Shown: positions 45,099 through 53,518, counted from the first letter of the stretch. The stretch: DNA of 60,907 bases from Synergistaceae bacterium UBA6101 (GCA_002428495.1 DIWR01000012.1:1-60907), one strand, 5' to 3'. Numbers and translations are program-made. The notes: generated by a model from the sequence alone, not told the origin.

Positions 45099-45876
45099 TC
45101 TTTTTATTCCTCTGCCAGAACATTTCCCTGATCAGATCTTTAGTATGGGGATGCCGGGGATCATTCACCAATTCACGTGGTGTGCCCGACTCTGCGATCA
45201 TCCCGTCCTTCATAACAACAAGCCTGTCACAGACCATCGCAGCCAGCGGCAGGTCATGGGTGACAAGAATTATGGACAGATCTTTGCTTTTTCTAAGCCC
45301 GGAAAGCAGTTCAAGTATTTCGGCCTGAACTATCACGTCCAGCGCAGTAGTAGGCTCGTCAGCAAGAAGAAGTGCGGGAGAGCACGCAAGAGCAAGAGCG
45401 ATCGCCGCGCGCTGTTTCTGGCCTCCCGAAAGCTCGTGGGGATACCTTTCTTTGATGCCTGCATCCAGCCCGACATCTTCCAGAAGACGAACCACCTCTT
45501 TTTCTGCATCTTTCCCGAATATGCCTGAGTGTACGTTAAGCACTTCCTCAATATGCCTTTTGATCTTCATTACCGGCGTAAACGAATTCTGAGCGCCCTG
45601 AGGTACAAGCGATAACTCTTTCCATCGCAAATTCCTGATCTCACTCTCTGACATCCTTAGGATATCGGCCCCCTTATATAGGATCTCACCTGTGACTTCC
45701 GTACGTGGAGGCAGAAGTCCCAGAAGGGCGCTCATCAGGGTGCTCTTGCCGCTGCCAGACTCTCCCACAAGGCCCGTGAAGCTGCCCTTTTCGATGCTGA
45801 GGGAAATGCCGTTAACAGCAGCTGTCACTCTGTCCATAGAGTTATATCTTATCGTGAGGTCTTTTATATCAAGCAT
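45091..45876 (-). CDS. ABC importer ATPase (OppD/NikD type)
   Basis: The 261-residue ATPase has LVGESGSGKSTLMS, ELSGGQKQRAAIALAL, LLADEPTTALDV and VTHDLPLAA. It pairs with the OppF-type subunit to power the importer. The C-terminal tail is short compared with classical OppD. ATG 45876 is preferred; a TTG at 45891 would extend it by five residues. It overlaps the permease gene upstream. Confidence 0.92.
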   Translation of the reverse strand: MLDIKDLTIRYNSMDRVTAAVNGISLSIEKGSFTGLVGESGSGKSTLMSALLGLLPPRTEVTGEILYKGADILRMSESEIRNLRWKELSLVPQGAQNSFTPVMKIKRHIEEVLNVHSGIFGKDAEKEVVRLLEDVGLDAGIKERYPHELSGGQKQRAAIALALACSPALLLADEPTTALDVIVQAEILELLSGLRKSKDLSIILVTHDLPLAAMVCDRLVVMKDGMIAESGTPRELVNDPRHPHTKDLIREMFWQRNKKNG

Positions 45877-47050
45877 TTTTACCGGTCCCAAGCCTTGGGT
45901 CTATCTTCTCTTCAAGATATCTCCCAATGTCCATGAAAATCAAACACAAAGCTACTATACCGAGACCTGGAGGGATAAGCAGCCACCATGCGCCTTCCGT
46001 GAAAGCTCCAAAAGAATGCGCCTCATGCAGCATCCGTCCCCATGATATAAGCCTTGGATCCGAGAGTCCCAGAAAAGCCAGCCCTGCCTCGGCCAGTATT
46101 GCACCCGGGACTCCCAGCGCAATATTTGCAAGGAGTATCGGTGCCGCCTCAGGGACAAGGTGGCGCCAGAGGATGTATCCACGTTTTGCCCCCAGGACCC
46201 TCAGTCCCTCCACCCATGGACTTTCTCTCACGGTGAGCACGAGCGCCCTGACTGAACGCGCCGTTCCCATCCAGGAAAATATCGAAAGTATGAGGACCAT
46301 CTGCCACAGACCTTTTCCCCACAGACCTGCCAGTACCATCATTATGGGAAGGGTCGGTATGGAAAGAAATACATCTACGATCCTCATCACAAGAGCGTCG
46401 AACCATCCTCCGATGTATCCTGTCGCAAGACCCAGTCCAAGTCCCAGGAGGCTGGCGATGAGCGTTGCGCTTATGCCCACGATCAGGGATGTACGGATGC
46501 CGAAAATCAGGAGCGTCAGAACGTCACGGCCTCTCTGGTCTGTCCCCAGCAGCCCCTCCCTGCCTCCGGAAAGTGAGAGTGAAAGTTCTGTTTCCTTAGC
46601 CCTTTCTGTACGCAGTGAGTATCTTCCGCCTGAAGGAAAAAGATGTTCTGCGCTTTTCCCTATAAGGGGAAGTCCGAGCTTTTGCTTGAATATCATGTCT
46701 CTGCCGTCCATATTTATCCAGTAGACATCGCTTCCCCTGAGAATATCCAGGACCTGTTCACCCTGAGGTGTGGACCATATTATCCTTACCTCTTTTTCAG
46801 GATCGGCTGTTATCCTTCCGTTGATGGCAAAAATTTCAGGAGGAAGTTTATCCCATTTGATCTCAACGGCACTATTTCCCACCTCGTATTCAGACGAGAG
46901 GGGAAGTTTCGCATTCCACCACAGGGGTCTGGCAAACGGAGCCCCGACCACATCAGAGGGATGCCCCGCGATAAGCATCGGACTCAGAAAGCCTGCCAGG
47001 AATATGCAAATTAGCAGGATGACGCTCTTTCGTTTCAGTATGTCCCTCAT
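45869..47050 (-). CDS. ABC importer permease (OppC/DppC type) with large extracytoplasmic insert
   Basis: The 393-residue permease has the C-terminal six-helix core of the family, starting at LLGTDQRGRDVLTLLIFG (about residue 167). It contains the coupling-helix motif EGLRVLGAKRGYILWRHLVPEA near 285. Between the first membrane helix (about 9-29) and this core lies an extra segment of about 120 residues, with VYWINMDGRDMIF in it. Typical DppC proteins have about 300 residues and a short link here. The insert should face the periplasm and could contact the binding protein. Confidence 0.92.
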   Translation of the reverse strand: MRDILKRKSVILLICIFLAGFLSPMLIAGHPSDVVGAPFARPLWWNAKLPLSSEYEVGNSAVEIKWDKLPPEIFAINGRITADPEKEVRIIWSTPQGEQVLDILRGSDVYWINMDGRDMIFKQKLGLPLIGKSAEHLFPSGGRYSLRTERAKETELSLSLSGGREGLLGTDQRGRDVLTLLIFGIRTSLIVGISATLIASLLGLGLGLATGYIGGWFDALVMRIVDVFLSIPTLPIMMVLAGLWGKGLWQMVLILSIFSWMGTARSVRALVLTVRESPWVEGLRVLGAKRGYILWRHLVPEAAPILLANIALGVPGAILAEAGLAFLGLSDPRLISWGRMLHEAHSFGAFTEGAWWLLIPPGLGIVALCLIFMDIGRYLEEKIDPRLGTGKNA

Positions 47051-48024
47051 TGGTCCCTGCCTCCCACGCGCACTCTCGGATCGACCAGCCCGTATACGAC
47101 ATCCGCTAGCAGGTTTGATATTACCGTTATCAGGGCCAGCATGTAGAATGCAGCACCGGCGGAAGGATAATCATGGCCTGATACTGCCTCAAGCAGGAAT
47201 GTTCCGACGCCGTGAAGTGAAAAGACCGATTCCGTGATGACCGCCCCTGATACAAGCCCGGGCACAGACATCAGCAGGATAGTAAGTATCGGCGGAAGTA
47301 TCGTCCGGAAGGCATGCCCGTAGACCACGCGGTTTTCTGAAAGCCCCCTTGCCCTCGCCATCAGGACAAAGTCTTCGCCCAGGACCTTCACCATCAGGTT
47401 GCGTACATAGAGCGCCCATCCTCCGAATCCCATAAGTGTCAGGGAGAGGATCGGCAATGCCATGTGCCAAAGATAGTCCAGTGTGACCGAAAGGGCTCCT
47501 GTCGGCTGTGGGATCGATACGCTTCCTCTCAGCGGGAATATCGGGAATGTCCGTGCAAGGAGCATGATAAGGACAAGCTGCACAAAGAATCCGGGAAATG
47601 AAGCCGTTACCGCACCCGCCCTCAAAACTATCCGCTCAGCGAGTTTTCCTCTGTTCAATGCGGCTTTGATCCCAAGCCATATACCTAATGCTGATGAGAG
47701 GAACATTGAAGTCGCCATGAGGAACAATGTTCCGGGCAGACGGGAGAGAATTTCGTCCCATACCGGTTTCCTGCTAAGGAAAGAGAGTCCGAAGCTGAAC
47801 GTGAGCATCTGTTTGATGTAAATAAAGAACTGTTCCAGCAGCGGCTTGTCCAGGCCGTAGAGTTCCCTCAGCCTGTCCTTTGCCTCAGGAGAAAAATTTG
47901 GGTCGATGATGGTGCTTACCGCATCACCGGGCATTATCCTGAAGAGTATAAAATTCAGGACCAATACAGCGGCAAGGACCCCTATCGATGAGAATAACCT
48001 GCTCCAGAACCACCTGTTCTTCAT
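47047..48024 (-). CDS. ABC importer permease (OppB/DppB type)
   Basis: The 325-residue permease has the family N-terminus with FILFRIMPGDAVS, a periplasmic loop with LRELYGLDKPLLEQFFIYI, and six membrane segments. The coupling motif DFVLMARARGLSENRVVYGHAFR is near residue 220. It starts four bases inside the end of the solute-binding protein gene, so the whole operon is translationally coupled. Confidence 0.94.
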   Translation of the reverse strand: MKNRWFWSRLFSSIGVLAAVLVLNFILFRIMPGDAVSTIIDPNFSPEAKDRLRELYGLDKPLLEQFFIYIKQMLTFSFGLSFLSRKPVWDEILSRLPGTLFLMATSMFLSSALGIWLGIKAALNRGKLAERIVLRAGAVTASFPGFFVQLVLIMLLARTFPIFPLRGSVSIPQPTGALSVTLDYLWHMALPILSLTLMGFGGWALYVRNLMVKVLGEDFVLMARARGLSENRVVYGHAFRTILPPILTILLMSVPGLVSGAVITESVFSLHGVGTFLLEAVSGHDYPSAGAAFYMLALITVISNLLADVVYGLVDPRVRVGGRDQ

Positions 48025-49724
48025 TCTGTCCTCACATTTTTCTTTTCGAGCATACGATAATGTTCGTTCCTTTTCATCATTACAAACTCACCCGGTCTGT
48101 ATTCATCAAGCATAAACGGACCGGCGCCAACAAGACCATAGGGACCGAACTTTCCGTTTGGGTCTATTGGGTTCCAGTTCTGCCAGTCTTTTACCTTTTG
48201 CAGCACCTTTGCCGGCATGCACGGGAGCCCCCCGATGTTGTCGAGGTACCAGTAACTCGTCCCTTCCATGTCCACAGTAAGCTGAGTGCTGTTTGTCACC
48301 CTCACAGACCTGATGTTTTTGACAGAGTCAAAAAATCTGGGGATACTGTTTTTTTTGAGAAAATCGAAGGTAGCTTTTACATCTGATGCAGTGAGAGGGC
48401 TCCCGTCGCTCCATTTGAGACCTTTTCGGAGCCTGAAGGTCAGCCTTGTATGTTCCTTTCCGTCATTTGTTACAGATTCAACAGACCAGGACTCCGCAAG
48501 TGAAGGCATATCCTCAAGCGTGAAAGGATCCGTGCCGATCAGGCTTTCGTATATAAGGCCGAGGATCTGCCAGGAATATGCGCTGCTCGCCACAAAAGGA
48601 TTCAGGTTCCGCGGCTCTTCAGCAAGTAACATGTTGAGTGGCCGCTCTTTACCGTCCACAGGCTCCGCCATGATGAGCGTCCACATATTATCCGCCGTCA
48701 TTTTTTCGTTGGAAAAAACATTTTTCCATTTTTTTGAGACCGCTGAAACAGAAAATCTGCTGTACACAGGGATAGAGGGCATAAGTTGAGCCAGCAATAA
48801 CTGCGATCTTTTCGAGGCAGTTTCTGCATCTGCTCTATTTTTTGCATATCTCAGCCTCAAAAGTGCATCGTCAAGGTCCGGGTCATGGATCGACGTCATG
48901 TTGTAGCCGCCGGGCATGTCCATTGAGCTGTGATAGAAGGAGTAGAGCGAATCAGGGTTCTTCCCCATGCTCCATGCGATGACGCCAAGGGAATATTCTT
49001 TTCTGTCAAGTTTACCTATCATTGCGGAGAAATCCATCGGTTCGACATCAACAGGAAAACCTACTGACCTCAGAGAATCAGCGATCTGTTCTGCAAGCTC
49101 CGCTGTTGTAGGCGCTACCCGTGCAAGGGGCGTCAGAAGCTTCATTTTGTCCATAGGAGTTCCGTCAGGATATATCAGGCCGCCTGTAATGCTCCATTTG
49201 TATCCTTTTGCGCTGAGCCGTTTTCTTGCGGATCCCTTGTCATGAATGTTCTTTGTGCTTTCTGGCAGAGACCATGGTGAGACCGGAGGCAGCCAGCTGT
49301 TTATCGGCTCGCAGTATCCTGAGTATATGGTACGCACCATATTGTTCCTGTCTATTGCTTCTGCTGCGGCATGCCTTACTTCAGGGTCATCCCATGGTCT
49401 GCTCTTATTATTGAGCAGGAGAAAGAAAGCGTGGAACCCTCTGGCAAGAGACATTGAAAGCCCCGGATCCCTGCTGAGCCTGTCGATGTCTGAAGGTCTT
49501 GTTATATCGCTGACGATATCCAGCTCTCCCTTTTCAGCAGCCAGGACCTGGGAGTCGGCATTTGTGATAATTACCATGCACAGTTTTTCGATCCGCGGAC
49601 CGTACACCTTCTCCGGGTCAAATTTTTCACCCGCTGACGCAGGAGTTGAATGCAGAACTGTGCTCAGAAAGAAACAGGGAAGGATACAGAACAGTCTGAT
49701 AAAGTTTTTTTGCATTTGGCTCAT
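48021..49724 (-). CDS. Circularly permuted extracellular solute-binding protein (family 5)
   Basis: The 567-residue protein is the binding component of the importer, but its lobes are in swapped order. After a signal peptide (about 1-31, ending TPASAG), residues about 42-355 match the normally C-terminal half: IEKLCMVIITNADSQVLAA, LLLNNKSRPWDDPEVRHAA, AIDRNNMVRTI and TAELAEQIADSLRSVGFPV. Residues about 362-567 match the normally N-terminal half: NLNPFVASSAYSWQILGLI, SLAESWSVE, FRLRKGLKWSDGSPLTASDV and VGAGPFMLDEYRPGEFVMMK. The polypeptide ends where ordinary proteins cross between lobes. Both halves look complete, and the gene overlaps its neighbours by four bases on each side, so it is not a fragment. 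Confidence 0.9.
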   Translation of the reverse strand: MSQMQKNFIRLFCILPCFFLSTVLHSTPASAGEKFDPEKVYGPRIEKLCMVIITNADSQVLAAEKGELDIVSDITRPSDIDRLSRDPGLSMSLARGFHAFFLLLNNKSRPWDDPEVRHAAAEAIDRNNMVRTIYSGYCEPINSWLPPVSPWSLPESTKNIHDKGSARKRLSAKGYKWSITGGLIYPDGTPMDKMKLLTPLARVAPTTAELAEQIADSLRSVGFPVDVEPMDFSAMIGKLDRKEYSLGVIAWSMGKNPDSLYSFYHSSMDMPGGYNMTSIHDPDLDDALLRLRYAKNRADAETASKRSQLLLAQLMPSIPVYSRFSVSAVSKKWKNVFSNEKMTADNMWTLIMAEPVDGKERPLNMLLAEEPRNLNPFVASSAYSWQILGLIYESLIGTDPFTLEDMPSLAESWSVESVTNDGKEHTRLTFRLRKGLKWSDGSPLTASDVKATFDFLKKNSIPRFFDSVKNIRSVRVTNSTQLTVDMEGTSYWYLDNIGGLPCMPAKVLQKVKDWQNWNPIDPNGKFGPYGLVGAGPFMLDEYRPGEFVMMKRNEHYRMLEKKNVRTE

Positions 49725-50308
49725 AAGTTCTCCCCGCTGTAAGTGCTTTTTATGACTATTTCTTTAGACGGCACCGGTTTGCCTGTAATTATGTTGAGGA
49801 TAAGCCTTCCCGCAAGCACTCCCGTCTCAAAGGTGGGGACGTCAAATTCCCTCTCCCATATTACAGGATACGACCCGGGATAACGAAAACCGATCGTGAC
49901 GACCGGAGCGGCAGACTCCCCGGGAAAGTTTTCAGGATCGATCCAGATGATACCCTCAACGCTCCTGTCAATGAGTTTGCCATATTCCCTCGCTGCCCTA
50001 AGCGGACTTCCCTCCGTGCGCTTCAATATGATCTCATATTCAGAGTTCGAGATAGTCCTGTCGAGTCCTGATATAAAGTTCGGAAACCAGTCGGATGTGA
50101 AATCACGGACTACTAAACCGATCAGTCCGCTCCTGTTGGTGGAAAGGTTGCGGGCGTTTTTGTCAAGGCGATAATTGAGCGCCCTTACAGCGTCCATAAC
50201 CTTTACTCTGGTCTTTTCAGAGATCCTGTGGTCCCCTTTAAGAACGCGGCTTACTGTTGCCTTGTCTACGCCTGCTTCAAGAGCGACATCCTGCATCGTG
50301 ACCTTCAT
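49721..50308 (-). CDS. Shortened LacI family regulator
   Basis: The 195-residue protein has an intact LacI DNA-binding domain (residues about 3-50: MQDVALEAGVDKATVSRVLKG and the hinge) and the first part of the sugar-binding domain (GLIGLVVRDFTSDWFPNFISGL). It also has the normal family C-terminus (GVLAGRLILNIITGKPVPSKEIV). Roughly 130-150 residues between are missing compared with the usual 330-340, seemingly deleted in frame near residues 132-160. Its stop overlaps the binding protein start as ATGA. It probably represses its own operon at the operator at 50323-50336. Confidence 0.85.
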   Translation of the reverse strand: MKVTMQDVALEAGVDKATVSRVLKGDHRISEKTRVKVMDAVRALNYRLDKNARNLSTNRSGLIGLVVRDFTSDWFPNFISGLDRTISNSEYEIILKRTEGSPLRAAREYGKLIDRSVEGIIWIDPENFPGESAAPVVTIGFRYPGSYPVIWEREFDVPTFETGVLAGRLILNIITGKPVPSKEIVIKSTYSGENL

Positions 50309-50322
50309 CTGAACACCTCATG

Positions 50323-50336
50323 TGCAACCGTTTGTA
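50323..50336. promoter_or_regulatory. LacI-type operator
   Basis: TGCAACCGTTTGTA is a near-perfect palindrome with the central CG typical of LacI family operators. It lies just downstream of the predicted transcription start and 15 bases before the regulator start, a position suited to autorepression. Confidence 0.65.
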
Positions 50337-50347
50337 TTGCTTCCCAT

Positions 50348-50376
50348 ATTATAACGAGTCAAACAAGGGGGAGCAA
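50348..50376 (-). promoter_or_regulatory. Promoter of the lacI-type - importer operon
   Basis: On the minus strand TTGCTC (50371-50376) and TATAAT (50348-50353) are spaced 17 bases. The -35 is only half consensus; a TTGACT nearby is too close to the -10. Confidence 0.55.
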
Positions 50377-50411
50377 CAGCGGACTCCTCTCATATCCGAA
50401 GGAAATGCTGA

Positions 50412-50434
50412 GGCCCACCCTGCAAAGGTGGGCC
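50412..50434 (-). terminator. Hairpin after the oxidoreductase operon
   Basis: GGCCCACC (50412-50419) and GGTGGGCC (50427-50434) form an 8-bp GC-rich stem with a 7-base loop, 54 bases after the last oxidoreductase gene. The following T tract on the minus strand is poor, so termination efficiency is uncertain. Confidence 0.6.
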
Positions 50435-50487
50435 TTCGGAATAACTTTTATGCAGTCTTAAAAGCTGTCATACCTAAAGGGAATGCG

Positions 50488-51420
50488 TTAACCTGCGCAC
50501 TTTTTCAGAAGCCTCTCCCATTCCCTGTCGACATCAGCCTGGCCTTGTGCAACAAGGTCCATCCTCTCCCTGCCCTTTTTGAAAAGGTGAGAGTAACGTC
50601 CCTGCACCCTGAGGAAATCTTCCAGAGGGACCGGGTTTTTGGGTTTATATGAGAGGACGTGTTTTCCTTCTGTCACTTCATATACCGGCCAGAAACGGCT
50701 CTCAGCCGCAAGCTTGCAGACTTTCATCTGGTCCGCTGAATCAATTTTCCAGAAGAGCGGACATGGTACGAGTACATTCACAAATGCCGGGCCCGGCGTT
50801 TCTACAGCCCTTTTGACCTTGGCGATAAGGTCCATAGGGTCATGGAGAGTTGTCTGGGCAACATAGGGGATATCATGCGCGGTAACTATCTCAGTCAGGT
50901 TTTTGGCCCTCTGGAGTTTTCCGGGGATCACGCTTCCTGCAGGCGATGTCGTTGCATTCGCGCTGATGGGGGTGGCACTGCTTCTCTGTGCGCCGGTGTT
51001 CATGTAGCCCTGGTTGTTATAGCAGATATATGTAAAATCATGCCCTCTTTCAAGCGCTCCGGAGAGAGACTGAAGTCCTATGTCATATGTACCTCCGTCG
51101 CCGCCGAACGCAACGAACTTAATCTTCTCCCGCGCAACGCCTTTTCTGCTCAAAACCCTATGGGCAGCCTCGACTCCGGATATTCCGGCGCCGGCGTTTT
51201 CAAATGCCACATGCATGAATGGGACTCTCCATGCACTGTAAGGGTAAACCGTAGTTGAGACTTCAAGGCATCCCGTAGCCCCTACGACTACCACCGGGTC
51301 TTCGACAGCCATCAGTGCCTGCCTTACCGCTGTAGGCGCCCCGCATCCCGGACACATCCTGTGCCCTTCGGTAAGGGGATTCTGTTTTTTTGTCAGTTCT
51401 TTAAGGTCAATTCCCGCCAT
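50488..51420 (-). CDS. 2-oxoacid:ferredoxin oxidoreductase, beta subunit (PorB/VorB type)
   Basis: The beta subunit binds thiamine diphosphate. The 310-residue protein has the cluster-ligand pattern HRMCPGCGAP and VVGATGCLE, the ThDP motif FGGDGGTYDIGLQSLSGA...NNQGYMNTGAQRS, and a C-terminal cysteine (VPCPLFW). This is the short PorB form typical of four-subunit enzymes. ATG 51420 has AAGGA nine bases upstream and overlaps the alpha gene by 14 bases. Together with the three upstream genes it oxidises a 2-oxoacid to acyl-CoA and reduces ferredoxin. Confidence 0.93.
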   Translation of the reverse strand: MAGIDLKELTKKQNPLTEGHRMCPGCGAPTAVRQALMAVEDPVVVVGATGCLEVSTTVYPYSAWRVPFMHVAFENAGAGISGVEAAHRVLSRKGVAREKIKFVAFGGDGGTYDIGLQSLSGALERGHDFTYICYNNQGYMNTGAQRSSATPISANATTSPAGSVIPGKLQRAKNLTEIVTAHDIPYVAQTTLHDPMDLIAKVKRAVETPGPAFVNVLVPCPLFWKIDSADQMKVCKLAAESRFWPVYEVTEGKHVLSYKPKNPVPLEDFLRVQGRYSHLFKKGRERMDLVAQGQADVDREWERLLKKCAG

Positions 51421-52603
51421 TTTCTTCATCCTTTTCAAGTAGACCTATATACCTTGCGGTATCGCTGTAGTCATTTTCCATAAGCCCTGAAAAAACTTTT
51501 TCGGCATCCCTCGGGTAGAGGTCCCTGCCTCCAAGGCCAAACAAATACTCTTGCAGGGGAACTCTTTTGCTAAGTCCGTACAGTGCAGACTTTACCTCCG
51601 CGGCCAGCGGGGCAGTTCCTCCGATGCTAGCACTCCTGTCCAGGACAGCTACGCCTTTTTTGCCCTTCGCAAGTTTTTTAAGTTCTTCAGCGGGGAAGGG
51701 CCGGAAAAATCTCACCCTGAGACATCCCGCCTTTATTCCCCTTTCACGCATTTCATCAACTACATCCTTAACAACGCCTGTAGCCGAGGACATGATCACG
51801 ATCAGATATTCAGCGTCTTCAGCGCGGTAGGCATCCAGTGCCGGGTATTCCCTTCCTGTGTACTCAGCAAGCTCTTTAGTAAGATCTTTATAGACCCTAG
51901 GTACATTGTTCATACCCTCGATCTGCGTTCTTTTTATCTCAAAATAATATTCCGACATTGTGAATGAACCATATGAGACCGGGTTGTCTACATCAAGAAG
52001 CGGGTATTTCGCTTTCCTCTCACCCACAAACTTTTTGACTGCCTCGTCTGAAAGAAGTTCTACCGGCTCATAGCAGTGACTCGTAATAAAGCCATCCTGA
52101 CATACAAACACAGGAGTCAGCACATCCTCATGTTCCGCCAGCCTGACTGCAAGAAGAACAGAATCGTAAACTTCCTGGGCATCTTCGCAGTATATCTGTA
52201 TCCATCCCGAATCGCGCTCCGGCATGCTGTCTGAATGGTCGCAGTGGATATTCACAGGCGCGCCAAGGCTTCTGTTTACAAGACCGAATATTATCGGCGC
52301 ACGGAATGAGGCCGCTATAGGGAATATCTCGTGCATCAGGGCCACGCCGTTCGCGCTTGACGCAGTCATCACCCTCGCACCTGATACAGATGCCCCTACG
52401 CATGCTGTGATCGCTGAATGCTCGCTTTCCACAGCGACATACTCCGAATCTACCATTCCGTTTGCCACAAACTCCGCAAACTTTACAGGGATCTCCGTTG
52501 AGGGAGTGATAGGATATGCGGCCACCACATCGGGGTTTACCTGCCTCATAGCTTCAGCGAAGGCAAGGTTGCCGGAAGTCATTTCTTTTCTCTTATTTAA
52601 CAT
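51407..52603 (-). CDS. 2-oxoacid:ferredoxin oxidoreductase, alpha subunit (PorA/VorA type)
   Basis: The 398-residue alpha subunit has the pyrimidine-binding domain with AAYPITPSTEIPVKFAE and ESEHSAITACVGASVSGARV. The domain II region PRVYKDLTKELAEYTGREYP and the C-terminal VRFFRPFPAEEL follow. Pyruvate and branched-chain 2-oxoacid enzymes are very close in this family, so the substrate is not fixed by sequence. The isoleucine attenuator upstream favours a branched-chain role. Confidence 0.92.
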   Translation of the reverse strand: MLNKRKEMTSGNLAFAEAMRQVNPDVVAAYPITPSTEIPVKFAEFVANGMVDSEYVAVESEHSAITACVGASVSGARVMTASSANGVALMHEIFPIAASFRAPIIFGLVNRSLGAPVNIHCDHSDSMPERDSGWIQIYCEDAQEVYDSVLLAVRLAEHEDVLTPVFVCQDGFITSHCYEPVELLSDEAVKKFVGERKAKYPLLDVDNPVSYGSFTMSEYYFEIKRTQIEGMNNVPRVYKDLTKELAEYTGREYPALDAYRAEDAEYLIVIMSSATGVVKDVVDEMRERGIKAGCLRVRFFRPFPAEELKKLAKGKKGVAVLDRSASIGGTAPLAAEVKSALYGLSKRVPLQEYLFGLGGRDLYPRDAEKVFSGLMENDYSDTARYIGLLEKDEENGGN

Positions 52604-52937
52604 GGCCTGCCACTCTCCCCGGATCTTCTCCGTGCTCTCTTTTTTCGTTGGTAAAATCTGCTTCCTGATGCATGGATATCGCGTTTACAGGACAGACCTG
52701 CGCACATACACCGCATCCCTTGCAAAAGAACATATTGATCCCGCATACACGTCCCTCTTCACTGGTCTTTATGGAAGAATCCGGGCACTGCAGCCAGCAT
52801 TTCAGGCAGGATATGCACTTGTTCTGGTCAAGCACCGGACGCATGCTCCTCCAAAGGCCCGTTTCGACATCAAGAGCCGACGCTCCCCATGCTATAGTCG
52901 CTGGAGGAACGTCCTGCCAGCATTTGGGTTTGCTCAT
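52593..52937 (-). CDS. 2-oxoacid:ferredoxin oxidoreductase, delta subunit (ferredoxin-like)
   Basis: The 114-residue delta subunit carries two 4Fe-4S clusters through NKCISCLKCWLQCPDSSI and FFCKGCGVCAQVCPVNAI. It passes electrons from the ThDP site to external ferredoxin. It overlaps the gamma gene by four bases and the alpha gene by 11. Confidence 0.93.
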   Translation of the reverse strand: MSKPKCWQDVPPATIAWGASALDVETGLWRSMRPVLDQNKCISCLKCWLQCPDSSIKTSEEGRVCGINMFFCKGCGVCAQVCPVNAISMHQEADFTNEKREHGEDPGRVAGHVK

Positions 52938-53518
52938 GCCAATACAGCCTCCTCACGGCCGCGAAGGATCGCCCTACGGTTTGCTTCAAGGACGGGTGTC
53001 GGAAGCTGCTTCATTTTTTTTGTAAAGTGGTCGGCAAACGTTTCGGCGGAGACGTCTGTAAACAAGTGTGAAAGCGCTCCGAGCAACGGAGCGTTTGGCC
53101 TGTTCTGCCCAAGTTCCTCGAGAGTGATCTTCGTTGCGTCAACTACAAGGACTCTGGCATCCGCTGAAAGGTTCATCCTGCTGCGGAGCGTCCGGGCATC
53201 CTCCGGTGTATTGACAACATAGACCGCATCGGGCATGCAGCCCTCGCATGGATTTGAGCTGACTGCCATCGTCGGATCAACTATAACAACGATGTTTGGA
53301 TTTTCTACGCTGCAGCGGCGGCGAATGGGATTATCCGATACCCTGTTGTACGCTCTCATTGGGGCGCCCTGACGTTCTGCACCGTACTCAGGAAATGCCT
53401 GTACATGCTTTCCCTCTTCAAAAAGGACCTCGGCAAGGATCGCTGATGCGCTCTTTGCTCCCTGCCCTCCGCGTCCGTGCCATCTCACTTCGAGTGTTTT
53501 CTTGTTTCCGTTTTCCAT
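52934..53518 (-). CDS. 2-oxoacid:ferredoxin oxidoreductase, gamma subunit
   Basis: The 194-residue gamma subunit has the diagnostic VRWHGRGGQGAKSASAILAE at its start and YGAERQGAPMRAYNRVSD in the middle. ATG 53518 is chosen because GGAGG lies seven bases upstream and family length fits; a longer open frame would cross the attenuator terminator. It is the first gene of the operon and lies about 50 bases after that terminator. Confidence 0.93.
   Translation of the reverse strand: MENGNKKTLEVRWHGRGGQGAKSASAILAEVLFEEGKHVQAFPEYGAERQGAPMRAYNRVSDNPIRRRCSVENPNIVVIVDPTMAVSSNPCEGCMPDAVYVVNTPEDARTLRSRMNLSADARVLVVDATKITLEELGQNRPNAPLLGALSHLFTDVSAETFADHFTKKMKQLPTPVLEANRRAILRGREEAVLA

Noticed and set aside
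45927..46724. Open frame of 265 codons on the plus strand
   Set aside because: It is antisense to the OppC-type permease gene and is rich in Ser, Pro and Arg, typical of a shadow frame.
52224..53222. Open frame of 332 codons on the plus strand
   Set aside because: It is antisense to three overlapping oxidoreductase subunit genes with clear motifs; its product has no recognisable fold.
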